Positions 33,490 through 41,776 of a stretch of DNA of 64,000 bases are shown here, piece by piece. The stretch comes from an uncultured Collinsella sp. Lineage in GTDB: Bacteria; Actinomycetota; Coriobacteriia; Coriobacteriales; Coriobacteriaceae. The translations under genes were made by a program, and so were the position numbers. The notes under the pieces are model-generated. The model was given only the letters and a program-made list of their open reading frames with translations, made no database searches and was not told where the DNA came from. How positions within the stretch are numbered: the stretch's first letter is position 1; the number at the start of each line of letters is the position of its first letter. The DNA lies in assembly GCA_902493145.1 (NCBI GenBank), contig CABUOA010000001.1:1-64000 (forward strand), given 5' to 3'.

Positions 33490-35200
33490 AAAAGCGAAGA
33501 CGGTCAATGTCCTTGAGGGGCCGATAACCGAGTCGTGCGCCGAGTTCCCCGCGCGCCACGTGTTTATCAAGTGTCCGGAGTGCCGCCGCGTGATCGATGA
33601 GGCGCGCCTGCACGACAACCTCGAGGTCTGCCCTCGTTGCGGCAAACACTTTCGCGTGAGCGGTCGCGCGCGCATGCGCATGACGGTTGACGAGGGCACG
33701 TTTGAGGAATGGGATGCCAGTCTGGCGTCGGAGGACTTCCTCTCGTTTCCCGGTTATGCCGACAAGCTTAAGAGCGCGTGCGAACGTTCGGGCGAGCGCG
33801 ATGCCGTTGTGTGCGGCAGGGGCAAAATCTGCGGTTGCGATACGGCGATCTTCTTTATGGACGCCAACTTTATGATGGGCTCGATGGGTTCCGTGGTGGG
33901 CGAGAAGATCTGTCGCACATTTGAGCGTGCGACCGAGCTGGGATTGCCAGTTGTCGGCTTTACCGTTTCGGGCGGTGCGCGCATGCAAGAGGGCGTGACA
34001 TCGCTTATGCAGATGGCCAAGATTTCTGCGGCGGTTAGGCGCCACAGCGAGGCGGGCGCTCTGTATATCACGGTGCTCACCGACCCCACGACCGGAGGCG
34101 TAACCGCGAGCTTTGCCATGGAGGGCGACATTATCCTGGCCGAACCCGATGCCCTGACGGCGTTTGCTGGCCCGCGCGTGATCGAGCAGAACATGCACAA
34201 GCGCCTGCCCAAGGGATTCCAGCGCTCCGAGTTTTTGCTGGAGCACGGCTTTTGTGATGCCGTTGTTCCGCGTGGCGAGATTGCGCTCACGGTAGGCGAG
34301 CTGCTGGCGCTGCACGAAGGGCACGCGCCCGGCCTGGGGGCACCGCATGAAATCGTGCATGCGGGTCGCCGCGGCAAAAAGCTGGGACACTTGTTTAAGC
34401 GTTCGGCGGTACCAAAAACCGCGCTCGAGATTGTCAAGCAGACCCGCTCGGCAGATCGCGCCACGGCGGGTGAGATGATCTCGCTGGGCCTGGATGGATT
34501 TGTGGAGCTGCACGGCGACCGTTACTTTGGCGACGACGCCGCCGTGGTGGGTGGCATTGGCTGGAAAGACGGACGCCCCGTAACGGTCATCGCCATCGAG
34601 CGCGGCACCACGACCAAAGAGCGTATGCGCCGCAACTTTGGCATGGCGCATCCCGAGGGCTACCGCAAAGCGCGTCGCCTGATGCGCCAGGCCGAAAAGT
34701 TTGGTCGACCGGTTCTGTGCCTGGTTGATACTTCGGGCGCGTTTTGCGGCATCGGTGCCGAGGCGCGCGGCCAGGGCGAGGCGATTGCCCAGAATCTCAT
34801 GGAGATGAGCGGCCTTAAGACGCCGATTGTCTCGGTGGTGACAGGCGAGGGCGGCTCTGGTGGCGCGCTGGCGCTGTCCGTGGCCGACCGCATCCTGATG
34901 CTCTCGAGCTCGGCCTATTCGGTCGTGAGCCCCGAGGCCTGTGCGTCGATCCTGTGGAAGGATACCGAGCGCGCGAATGAGGCCGCCGAGGCGCTTAAGC
35001 TCACGGCCCCCGATCTGCTGGCGCTCGGCATCATCGACGGCATTGTTGACGATAGGGGCCTGTCGCATGAGGAGATCGCCGGTGCCGTCATGTCCTCGGC
35101 ATTTGATGCCTTCGATACGCTTGGGCAGCTCGACGACGCGACCCTCACAAACCTCCGCTACCAAAAGTACCGCGCAATCGGTCAGTACCGCACGATGTGA
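33476..35200 (+). CDS. accDA: acetyl-CoA carboxylase carboxyltransferase, AccD-AccA fusion
   Basis: Both carboxyltransferase subunits in one 574-aa chain. Residues 1-275 are AccD (beta) with a zinc ribbon Cys33, Cys36, Cys52, Cys55 and the oxyanion segment TVSGGARMQEG; 300-574 are AccA (alpha) with FGMAHPEGYRKA, LVDTSGAFCGIGAEARGQ and GEGGSGGALAL. In most Gram-negative and Firmicute genomes these are separate genes. Start at ATG 33476 or 33482; both overlap accC. The stop codon lies inside a GGGACA-loop hairpin. Confidence 0.95.
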   Translation: MLMNRKAKTVNVLEGPITESCAEFPARHVFIKCPECRRVIDEARLHDNLEVCPRCGKHFRVSGRARMRMTVDEGTFEEWDASLASEDFLSFPGYADKLKSACERSGERDAVVCGRGKICGCDTAIFFMDANFMMGSMGSVVGEKICRTFERATELGLPVVGFTVSGGARMQEGVTSLMQMAKISAAVRRHSEAGALYITVLTDPTTGGVTASFAMEGDIILAEPDALTAFAGPRVIEQNMHKRLPKGFQRSEFLLEHGFCDAVVPRGEIALTVGELLALHEGHAPGLGAPHEIVHAGRRGKKLGHLFKRSAVPKTALEIVKQTRSADRATAGEMISLGLDGFVELHGDRYFGDDAAVVGGIGWKDGRPVTVIAIERGTTTKERMRRNFGMAHPEGYRKARRLMRQAEKFGRPVLCLVDTSGAFCGIGAEARGQGEAIAQNLMEMSGLKTPIVSVVTGEGGSGGALALSVADRILMLSSSAYSVVSPEACASILWKDTERANEAAEALKLTAPDLLALGIIDGIVDDRGLSHEEIAGAVMSSAFDAFDTLGQLDDATLTNLRYQKYRAIGQYRTM

Positions 35201-35225
35201 CAAAGGGACAGTCCGCATGTCACAT
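35195..35225 (+). repeat. GGGACA-loop hairpin overlapping the accDA stop codon
   Basis: Arms ATGTGACA (35195-35202) and TGTCACAT (35218-35225) are perfect, loop AAGGGACAGTCCGCA. Same loop motif, different stem from the other copies in the window. Confidence 0.75.
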
Positions 35226-35240
35226 TGGGAAAGGCGTTCC

Positions 35241-36455
35241 ATGCCACAAGTTTCTAACACCTCGTTTACAACGACGGTTTCATCAAACGCCATGGCCGTG
35301 GTGGACTATCTGTCCAAAAGCATGATGTCGGCGCTGCCGTTTATTGTCTGCGCGGCGTTGTTCCGCACCGTCGCCGTCATTATGGGCGAAGGCATACTGG
35401 GCCTGTGGTCTGCCGATTCCGAAATCTATCGCCTGTTCTATAGTTGGCTCTATAACGCCGGCTACTACTTTTTGCCCATTTATCTTGGTTGGGCGGCCGC
35501 CCGCCAGCTCGGTTGCTCGGAGCAGCTGGGCATGATGTTGGGCGGCGTATTGATTGCGCCCGATCTGCTTAAGCTCGTCGATGCCGCATCGACGACGGGG
35601 GCATCGATGACTTACGTGTATGGTCTGCTTCCCGCGCCGGTCAACGATTACACGACGACTGTTATTCCGGTTCTCATCTCGGTGCCCATGCTATGGCGGG
35701 TGGAGTGTTTCTTTCAGCGCGTTATCCCTAAGGCCGTGGCGTTTTCGTTCGTTCCGTTTGCGACCATGCTTGTCATGGTTCCGGTTTCGCTGTGTATCAC
35801 GGCGCCGGCGGGCAGCTATCTGGGCATGTTGTTGGGCCAGCTTATGTTTATGCTGGGCAATTCCGGTGGCATCGTGTCGCTGCTCACGCTCATGGGGCTT
35901 GCCGCGGGCTGGGAGTTTCTTAAGATCGCGGGCGTCAGCAACGTTGTCCTATCGCTCGCCTATGCGCAGTTTATGAGTGTGGGAACGGATTCGTGCATTC
36001 TGATCGCCGCGACGATGGCAACGTTCGCCGTTTGGGGCATGCCCTTTGGCGCGTCGCTCCGCGTTGCGGATAAGGACGAGAAGGCGCTCATGCTGGGCTA
36101 TTCAATCTCGGGCGTGCTTGGTGGCGTAAGCGAGCCGGCGCTGTACGGTTGCGGCTTTAAATATGGCAGGTGCCTGACGTGCATGGCCATTGGCGGCGCC
36201 GTCGGAGGCTTTGTCGCAGCCGTGGGCCACGTTACGGCCTATACCATCGGCATGACGAACGTCCTCATGGTCATCGGCTTTGCCACGGGCGGCATCTCGA
36301 ACCTGCTGTGGTGCTGCGCCGCCGGCGGTGTGGCATTTGCGGTGTCTGCGGCGCTGAGCTACTGCTTTGGCGTGGTGCCGGCGAAGGGGCAGGCGGCAGA
36401 AGACGAAGCCGATTCACCCGAAACAGTGGCGAGCGCTGCTGAAGTAAGCGCATAA
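35241..36455 (+). CDS. lone PTS EIIC permease (glucose/beta-glucoside superfamily)
   Basis: Ten or so membrane segments over 404 aa. FLPIYLGWAAARQLG and ISGVLGGVSEPALYG (the conserved GxSEPA region of EIIC) place it in the Glc/Bgl EIIC superfamily. No EIIB or EIIA domain is fused and none is encoded nearby, so it must borrow these or work without phosphorylation. The C-terminal 30 residues are acidic and polar. ATG 35241 follows GGGAAAGG; a frame open from 34941 is only the overlap with accDA. Confidence 0.75.
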   Translation: MPQVSNTSFTTTVSSNAMAVVDYLSKSMMSALPFIVCAALFRTVAVIMGEGILGLWSADSEIYRLFYSWLYNAGYYFLPIYLGWAAARQLGCSEQLGMMLGGVLIAPDLLKLVDAASTTGASMTYVYGLLPAPVNDYTTTVIPVLISVPMLWRVECFFQRVIPKAVAFSFVPFATMLVMVPVSLCITAPAGSYLGMLLGQLMFMLGNSGGIVSLLTLMGLAAGWEFLKIAGVSNVVLSLAYAQFMSVGTDSCILIAATMATFAVWGMPFGASLRVADKDEKALMLGYSISGVLGGVSEPALYGCGFKYGRCLTCMAIGGAVGGFVAAVGHVTAYTIGMTNVLMVIGFATGGISNLLWCCAAGGVAFAVSAALSYCFGVVPAKGQAAEDEADSPETVASAAEVSA

Positions 36456-36463
36456 ACCTGAGC

Positions 36464-36525
36464 GACAAAGGACGATTCCTTTGTCATGTTCCAAGGCCGT
36501 GGCTCGTGTGGGTTGCGGCCTTTTT
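36464..36525 (+). terminator. double hairpin terminator
   Basis: First hairpin GACAAAGGA / TCCTTTGTC (36464-36472, 36477-36485), then AAGGCCG / CGGCCTT (36493-36499, 36516-36522) ending in TTTTTG. Confidence 0.75.
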
Positions 36526-36606
36526 GTATCTGGAGGACAAAGTGGCTACACTACAATCCGTTTGAGCAATAGATATATATAGGTAGTACCGTGGGGGCTG
36601 ACGAAG

Positions 36607-37761
36607 ATGGTCGAGTGGATCGTTCGTCGTGCGCAGGGCGACCGTGCGCGCGTGGGAACGTTGACGGGTGTGGTGTGTATTCTCACCAATGTGGCGCTAT
36701 GTGCTGCGAAGGGTGCAATTGGCGTGCTGTCGGGATCGGTTTCGATCGTGGCGGACGCTATGAACAACCTGTCCGACGCCAGCTCGAACATCGTGAGCGT
36801 GCTTGGCTTTAAGCTGGCGGGCAAGCCGGCCGACCCCGAGCATCCTTACGGCCATGGCCGCTACGAGTATCTCTCGGGTCTGGTCGTGGCGGCGCTCGTG
36901 CTGCTGATCGGCCTTGAGCTTATCAAGTCTTCGGTTGAGCGCGTCATCCACCCCGAACCTGTCGAGTTCTCGCTTGCCCTGGTGGCGGTCCTTGCGCTTT
37001 CGATGGTCGTAAAGCTCTGGATGGCGGCCCTCAACCAAAAGCTCGGCGATCGCATTGAGTCCGAGACGCTGCATGCGACCGCGCAGGATTCCAAGAACGA
37101 TGTCCTTGCCACAGGCGCCGTGTTAGCGTGCGCAATTGTTTCGCAGGTGACGCACATCAATCTTGACGCTTGGGTCGGCCTTGCCGTTGGCGCCTATATT
37201 GGCTGGAGCGGCTTTGAACTTATTCAAGATACGGTGAGCCCGCTTTTGGGCCAGGCGCCCGACCCCAAGTTGGTCAAGCACATTCGAGACAAGATCATGA
37301 GCTACCCCGGCGTTTTGGGCGTCCACGACCTGATGGTGCACGATTACGGTCCGGGCAGGAAGTTTGCGAGCGCCCACGCCGAGATGGCAGCCGAGACCAG
37401 CCCGCTGGAAAGCCACGACATACTCGACAACATCGAGCAGTCGTTTAGGGATGAAGACGGCATGATCGTCACGCTCCATTACGATCCCATCGTGACCGAC
37501 GATCCAAAGGTGGCGAGCATGCGTCTGCGCATCAACGCTATGGCTCAAGAGATTGATAGCCGCCTCTCGATCCACGACCTACGCTGTGTTCCGGGCCCCA
37601 CGCACACCAATGTGATTTTTGACTGCGTGCGACCCTCGGATTTGGCGATGAGCGCCGAGGACCTAAAGCGCGCGTTGGCGAAACGTGTCGAATCCGAATA
37701 TCCCAAGTCGATTGCCAAGATCACGATCGACGAAGACTACGTCGGCCATACCCACGAGTAG
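36607..37761 (+). CDS. cation diffusion facilitator family metal exporter
   Basis: Six-helix metal/proton antiporter with a cytoplasmic C-terminal domain, 384 aa. The helix 2 metal site reads DAMNNLSDASSN and helix 5 DSKNDVLA, in place of the His/Asp pairs of zinc exporters; the Asn/Asp-rich form is closer to manganese-type members (MntE-like). HPYGHGRYEY follows helix 2. The C-terminal 100 residues are longer than usual and end in GHTHE. Metal choice is inferred. Single gene; TATA-like sequence TATATATAGG precedes it. Confidence 0.85.
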   Translation: MVEWIVRRAQGDRARVGTLTGVVCILTNVALCAAKGAIGVLSGSVSIVADAMNNLSDASSNIVSVLGFKLAGKPADPEHPYGHGRYEYLSGLVVAALVLLIGLELIKSSVERVIHPEPVEFSLALVAVLALSMVVKLWMAALNQKLGDRIESETLHATAQDSKNDVLATGAVLACAIVSQVTHINLDAWVGLAVGAYIGWSGFELIQDTVSPLLGQAPDPKLVKHIRDKIMSYPGVLGVHDLMVHDYGPGRKFASAHAEMAAETSPLESHDILDNIEQSFRDEDGMIVTLHYDPIVTDDPKVASMRLRINAMAQEIDSRLSIHDLRCVPGPTHTNVIFDCVRPSDLAMSAEDLKRALAKRVESEYPKSIAKITIDEDYVGHTHE

Positions 37762-37800
37762 GGCCGAGCCGATAAAGCAACTGATGCAGAAGGGGAGAGC

Positions 37801-38427
37801 ATGAAGCGTCTATATCTACTCCGCCACGGCCAGACGGAATTCAACGTTAAAAAGCTGGTCCAGGGCCGCTGCGATTCTCCGTTGACCGACCTGGGCCGCA
37901 AACAAGCGGGAAAGGCAGCCGCATGGCTCAAGGACCACGGCGTCGTTCCAGACAAAGTGGTCTCTTCGCCCTTAGGCCGAGCCATGGACACGGCAAGTCT
38001 CGTCGCAACCGAACTCCTCGGCCCGGATGCAGCAGTCGAGCCCTGCGAAGGCATCATCGAACGCAGCTACGGCACCTTCGAAGAAGGCCACCACGACGCC
38101 CTGCCCACCGACGTCTGGGACCCGGGCGAGGACCTGGTCCCCTTCGGAGGAGAAGGAAGCCGCGCACTGCAAGAACGCATGGTAGGTACCCTCACCAATC
38201 TCATGGGCGCCGAGGGCATCGAAACCCTCCTAGCAGTAAGCCACGGCAGCGCCAGCCGCCAATTCATCAAAGCTGCAGCCCCAGTGGACTTCGAGCTCCC
38301 AACAAAACTCCCCAACTGCGCCATCATGATTTTCGATTTTGACGAGGAAGGTTTGCAAGGAGAGAGCGACAGGTCCCAATGCAAGTTCACCCTCCAGCAA
38401 ATAGTGGACCCCCAACAAAGTCATTAG
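37801..38427 (+). CDS. histidine phosphatase family protein
   Basis: Phosphoglycerate mutase-like phosphatase, 208 aa. The phospho-His lies in LLRHGQTEFN, with the second Arg in SPLGRAMDTA, catalytic Glu in ERSYGTFEEG and the second His in AVSHGSA. Substrate unknown (phosphosugar phosphatase is common in this group). A-ending codons are more frequent than in neighbouring genes over most of its length, as in the 3' part of the aminotransferase at 7085; both genes directly precede a large palindrome. Confidence 0.85.
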   Translation: MKRLYLLRHGQTEFNVKKLVQGRCDSPLTDLGRKQAGKAAAWLKDHGVVPDKVVSSPLGRAMDTASLVATELLGPDAAVEPCEGIIERSYGTFEEGHHDALPTDVWDPGEDLVPFGGEGSRALQERMVGTLTNLMGAEGIETLLAVSHGSASRQFIKAAAPVDFELPTKLPNCAIMIFDFDEEGLQGESDRSQCKFTLQQIVDPQQSH

Positions 38428-38465
38428 CCTAAGCGAGCAGAGTTAAGCAGACATCAACGTGTCGT

Positions 38466-38616
38466 CTCCCGAGCACGGCGGAGGGCCGGAGAAATATATT
38501 AAGGTCATCGCGAGTTCCGCACGCAAAGGAGAGCACTTAATGTGCTCTCCGTCTTGCGCAGGACTGTAGAGCAGGGACCTTAATATATTTCTCCGGCCCT
38601 CCGCCGTGCTCGGGAG
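38466..38616. repeat. large palindromic element C (151 bp) upstream of rplC
   Basis: Arms 38466-38506 and 38576-38616 are perfectly complementary over 41 bp. The core 38507-38575 is almost identical to that of element B; within the hairpin GGAGAGCAC / GTGCTCTCC (38528-38550) both changed bases relative to B keep pairing. The arms share no similarity with A or B. Confidence 0.95.
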
Positions 38617-38667
38617 CCATCCACGCACTTTACCTGCGTAAACAATGTGAGTGAAATATGAATCTCG

Positions 38668-38693
38668 ATGGATACGCCCGCAGCCGTGTATAC
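38668..38693 (+). promoter_or_regulatory. 26-bp r-protein upstream motif before rplC
   Basis: The segment from ATGGATACGCCCG to CGTGTATAC matches 40533-40558 (before rplB) at 23 of 26 positions. TATACT at 38689-38694 could be the -10 of the promoter. No -35 is evident, so an activator or an unusual promoter form is possible. Confidence 0.55.
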
Positions 38694-38699
38694 TAAACA

Positions 38700-38877
38700 G
38701 CTGTGTGTAACCAGGGGAGTATTCTGGCTGGACAAAATGCCTGCTTAATAGGGTTGTCAGGTAGTCCGGGCGAAATACAAGGCTGGGGAGCACGTCGTGT
38801 AAGTAGTGGTCCTCTAGGGGCGTACGCTCGGTGGTGTACGCATTGTCCCAAGACCACGCGAGAGTTGGGATCATATC
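38700..38877 (+). promoter_or_regulatory. structured leader of the rplC operon
   Basis: About 180 nt without a supported gene. Pairings: GTGGTC/GACCAC (38806-38811, 38852-38857) enclosing GCGTAC/GTACGC (38820-38825, 38836-38841); the alternative TCCCAA/TTGGGA (38846-38851, 38865-38870) covers the region just before the start; GATCA/TGATC (38869-38873, 38879-38883) encloses the start codon. This resembles an autogenous r-protein leader but matches no family I know. Confidence 0.45.
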
Positions 38878-39498
38878 TTGATCAGCATGATTCTCGGCCG
38901 CAAGATTGGCATGACCCAGGTTTGGGACGAGAACGATAACGTCGTTCCCGTCACGGTCATCCAGGCTGGCCCCTGCGCTGTCTCGCAGGTTAAAACTCAG
39001 GCAACTGACGGCTATGACGCCGTCCAGATCGGTTTCGGCGACATCAAGGCCAAGAACGTGAACAAGCCCATGGCTGGTCACTTCGCCAAGGCCGGCGTCG
39101 AGCCTGTCCGCTTCCTTCGTGAGGTCCGCGTCGAGAACGGCGAGGAGCACAAGGTCGGCGAGGTCGTCACCGTCGCTGATTTCGCTGATGTCGAGAAGGT
39201 CGACGTCATCGGTACCTCCAAGGGTAAGGGCTTCCAGGGTCGCATCAAGCGCTGGGGTCAGCGCCGCGGTCCTATGACGCATGGTTCTCACTTCCAGCGT
39301 CACCCCGGTTCTATCGGTCAGTGCGCCTATCCTGCGCGCGTCCTCAAGGGCGTCAAGATGGCCGGTCACATGGGTAACGAGCGTGTTACCGTCAAGAACC
39401 TTTCCGTTGTCCGCATCGATGCCGAGCAGAACCTCATCTTGGTCAAGGGCGCTGTCCCGGGTGCCAAGAATGGTCTCGTCGCCATCCGTATGGCCTAA
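38878..39498 (+). CDS. rplC: 50S ribosomal protein L3
   Basis: Early assembly protein of the large subunit, 206 aa. ILGRKIGMTQVWDEN and KGFQGRIKRWGQRRGPMTHG are diagnostic. The start is uncertain: TTG 38878 (MISMILGRK) or ATG 38887; the TTG is favoured by common L3 N-termini, and a GGGA lies 7 nt upstream. First gene of a truncated S10 operon, with rpsJ missing from its usual place in front. Confidence 0.95.
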   Translation: MISMILGRKIGMTQVWDENDNVVPVTVIQAGPCAVSQVKTQATDGYDAVQIGFGDIKAKNVNKPMAGHFAKAGVEPVRFLREVRVENGEEHKVGEVVTVADFADVEKVDVIGTSKGKGFQGRIKRWGQRRGPMTHGSHFQRHPGSIGQCAYPARVLKGVKMAGHMGNERVTVKNLSVVRIDAEQNLILVKGAVPGAKNGLVAIRMA

Positions 39499-39544
39499 GG
39501 GCCCAGCCCATTTAGCCCAGCGTCATACCAAGGAGAACACTTAA

Positions 39545-40171
39545 ATGGCAAAGTTTGAAGTAAAGAACAGCGAGGGCAAGAAGGTCGCCGAGGCCGAGCT
39601 CGCCGCTGAGGTGTACGGCATCGAGCCGAACATCCACGTTATGCACCACATCGTCAAGTGCCAGATGGCCTCTTGGCGTCAGGGCACCCAGTCCGCTAAG
39701 GGCCGCTCTGAGGTTTCCGGTGGCGGCAAGAAGCCTTGGCGTCAGAAGGGCACCGGCCGTGCCCGCCAGGGTTCCATCCGTGCTGCCCAGTGGCGTCACG
39801 GTGGCGTTGTCTTCGCCCCCAAGCCCCGTTCCTACGCTAAGCGTATGAACAACAAGGAGGTCAAGCTGGCTATGCGCTCCGCGCTGTCCGCCAAGCTGGC
39901 CGATGGCGAGCTCGTGCTCGTCGACGACTACGGCTTCGAGAAGCCTTCCACCAAGGCTGCCGTCGCCATGCTCAAGGCTCTCGGCCTTGAGGGCAAGCGT
40001 CTGACCATCATCGTTCGCGATGAGGACGTCAACGCCTACCTGTCGTTCCGCAACATTCCCAAGACGTTCATCATCACCGCCGACGAGGCCAACACCTACG
40101 ATCTCGTCAACAACAACGCCGTGCTGATGCCCGCCGACATCGCCGCTCACTTCGGGGAGGTGCTTGCATAA
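39545..40171 (+). CDS. rplD: 50S ribosomal protein L4
   Basis: 208 aa; the long loop GGGKKPWRQKGTGRARQGS and WRHGGVVFAPKPRSY are characteristic. L4 is the S10 operon repressor in E. coli. AAGGAG precedes the ATG. Stop and rplW start are adjacent without a gap. Confidence 0.96.
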   Translation: MAKFEVKNSEGKKVAEAELAAEVYGIEPNIHVMHHIVKCQMASWRQGTQSAKGRSEVSGGGKKPWRQKGTGRARQGSIRAAQWRHGGVVFAPKPRSYAKRMNNKEVKLAMRSALSAKLADGELVLVDDYGFEKPSTKAAVAMLKALGLEGKRLTIIVRDEDVNAYLSFRNIPKTFIITADEANTYDLVNNNAVLMPADIAAHFGEVLA

Positions 40172-40459
40172 ATGACCGCCCACGAGATCATCATCCGTCC
40201 GATCGTGTCCGAGCGTTCCTTCTCCGGCATGGAGCTGAACAAGTACACGTTCGAGGTCGCCAAGGATGCTAACAAGTATCAGATCAAGGACGCTGTCGAG
40301 GAGATCTTCGGCGTCAAGGTCGTTCGCGTGAACACCCTGACGGTCAAGCCCAAGACCAAGCGCGTGCGCTATGTCGCCGGCAAGACCCGTTCTTGGAAGA
40401 AGGCCATCGTCACGCTGGCCGAGGGCGACACCATCGAGGTCTTTGGCAACCAGGCCTAA
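40172..40459 (+). CDS. rplW: 50S ribosomal protein L23
   Basis: 95 aa at the tunnel exit, docking site for trigger factor and SRP. IIRPIVSERSF, YTFEVAKDANKYQIKDAVE and KVVRVNTLTVKPKTKRV identify it. Translationally coupled to rplD; GGGGAGG lies within the end of rplD. Confidence 0.96.
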   Translation: MTAHEIIIRPIVSERSFSGMELNKYTFEVAKDANKYQIKDAVEEIFGVKVVRVNTLTVKPKTKRVRYVAGKTRSWKKAIVTLAEGDTIEVFGNQA

Positions 40460-40479
40460 GACTCGCTGCTGTTGAGTGA

Positions 40480-40558
40480 GCTCATGCCTCCCAAATAGGG
40501 GAGGCGAGAGCTCAAGGTTTCGGGCGTATAAAATGGACACGCCCGGAACCGTGTATAC
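40480..40558 (+). promoter_or_regulatory. hairpins and second copy of the 26-bp motif before rplB
   Basis: GAGCTC..GCCTCCC pairs with GGGAGGC..GAGCTC (about 40480-40513) without a T run. CGGGCGT/ACGCCCG (40521-40544) follows, and the 26-bp motif shared with the rplC upstream region lies at 40533-40558. The 179-bp gap inside an r-protein operon probably holds an internal promoter or regulatory RNA. Confidence 0.5.
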
Positions 40559-40638
40559 GTCCGGTGTCATCGCACCCGAGGCAGAACCTCGAATCCCTGT
40601 CTGCGATGGCTAACGGATTCCTATTGAAAGGGATTGTA

Positions 40639-41469
40639 ATGGCTGTAAAGCACCTTAAGCCGACCTCCGCTGGTAGGCGTTGGCAGACGATCTCCGATTT
40701 CTCTGAGATCACCTGCACCAAGCCCGAGAAGTCTCTTCTCGAGCCCCTGCCCAAGAAGGCCGGTCGTAACAACAACGGCCGCATCACCACCCGCCACCAG
40801 GGCGGCGGCGTGAAGCGTCGTTACCGCGTGATCGACTTCAAGCGCAACAAGGACGGCGTGCCCGCCAAGGTTGCCACGATCGAGTACGATCCGAACCGTT
40901 CCGCTCGCATCGCTCTGCTGCACTACGCTGACGGTGAGAAGCGCTACATCCTGGCCCCCAAGGGCCTCGAGGTCGGTCAGACCATCATGTCCGGTTCTGA
41001 CGCCGACATCAAGCCGGGCAACGCTCTGCCCCTCGCCGACATCCCCGTCGGTACGCTCATCCACGCCGTCGAGTTCCAGCCGGGCAAGGGCGCCGCTATC
41101 GCCCGTTCCGCCGGTAACTCCTGCCAGCTGATGGGTAAGGAGGGCAAGTACGCTATCGTCCGTATGCCTTCCTCCGAGATGCGCCGCATCCTCGTTACCT
41201 GCCGCGCCACCGTTGGTGAGGTCGGCAACGCCGATCACGCCAACATCGTCATCGGCAAGGCCGGCCGTAAGCGTCACATGAACGTGCGCCCGACCGTCCG
41301 CGGTACCGTCATGAACCCTGTCGACCACCCGCACGGCGGTGGCGAGGGCAAGAACCACACCTCTGGTCGTCCCTCTGTTACCCCCTGGGGTAAGCCGACG
41401 AAGGGCCTTCGTACGCGCAAGAAGAAGAAGGTCTCGAACCAGCACATCATTCGTCGCCGTAAGAAGTAA
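40639..41469 (+). CDS. rplB: 50S ribosomal protein L2
   Basis: Peptidyl transferase centre protein, 276 aa. RITTRHQGGGVKRRYRVIDF, the conserved His region VDHPHGGGEGK and the end KVSNQHIIRRRKK are present. ATG 40639 follows AAAGGGA; the frame from 40564 is an upstream extension. Confidence 0.97.
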   Translation: MAVKHLKPTSAGRRWQTISDFSEITCTKPEKSLLEPLPKKAGRNNNGRITTRHQGGGVKRRYRVIDFKRNKDGVPAKVATIEYDPNRSARIALLHYADGEKRYILAPKGLEVGQTIMSGSDADIKPGNALPLADIPVGTLIHAVEFQPGKGAAIARSAGNSCQLMGKEGKYAIVRMPSSEMRRILVTCRATVGEVGNADHANIVIGKAGRKRHMNVRPTVRGTVMNPVDHPHGGGEGKNHTSGRPSVTPWGKPTKGLRTRKKKKVSNQHIIRRRKK

Positions 41470-41501
41470 TTTCGGATACCGAGTTTTAGGAGAAAGCACT
41501 T

Positions 41502-41762
41502 ATGAGCAGAAGTCTCAAAAAGGGCCCGTTCGTGGAGACTCGCCTTCTCTCGCGTATCACCGCGATGAACGAGGCTGGCAAGAAGGACGTCGTGAAGACC
41601 TGGTCTCGCGCGTCCACCATCTTCCCCGAGATGGTTGGTCACACCATCGCCGTCCACGACGGCCGCAAGCATGTGCCCGTGTATGTTACCGAGTCCATGG
41701 TTGGTCACAAGCTCGGCGAGTTCGCGCCGACTCGTACGTTCCGTGGCCACAAGGCCAAATAG
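41502..41762 (+). CDS. rpsS: 30S ribosomal protein S19
   Basis: 86 aa; SRSLKKGPFVE, TWSRASTIFPEMVGHTIAVHDG and HKLGEFAPTRTF are diagnostic. AGGAG precedes the start. Confidence 0.97.
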   Translation: MSRSLKKGPFVETRLLSRITAMNEAGKKDVVKTWSRASTIFPEMVGHTIAVHDGRKHVPVYVTESMVGHKLGEFAPTRTFRGHKAK

Positions 41763-41776
41763 GGGGTTAACCGTAA

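Noticed and set aside
38443..39369. 308-codon minus-strand frame across palindrome C and rplC
   Set aside because: Runs through the palindrome and the leader; the part LYSPAQDG that recurs at 21115-21348 is only the translated repeat core.
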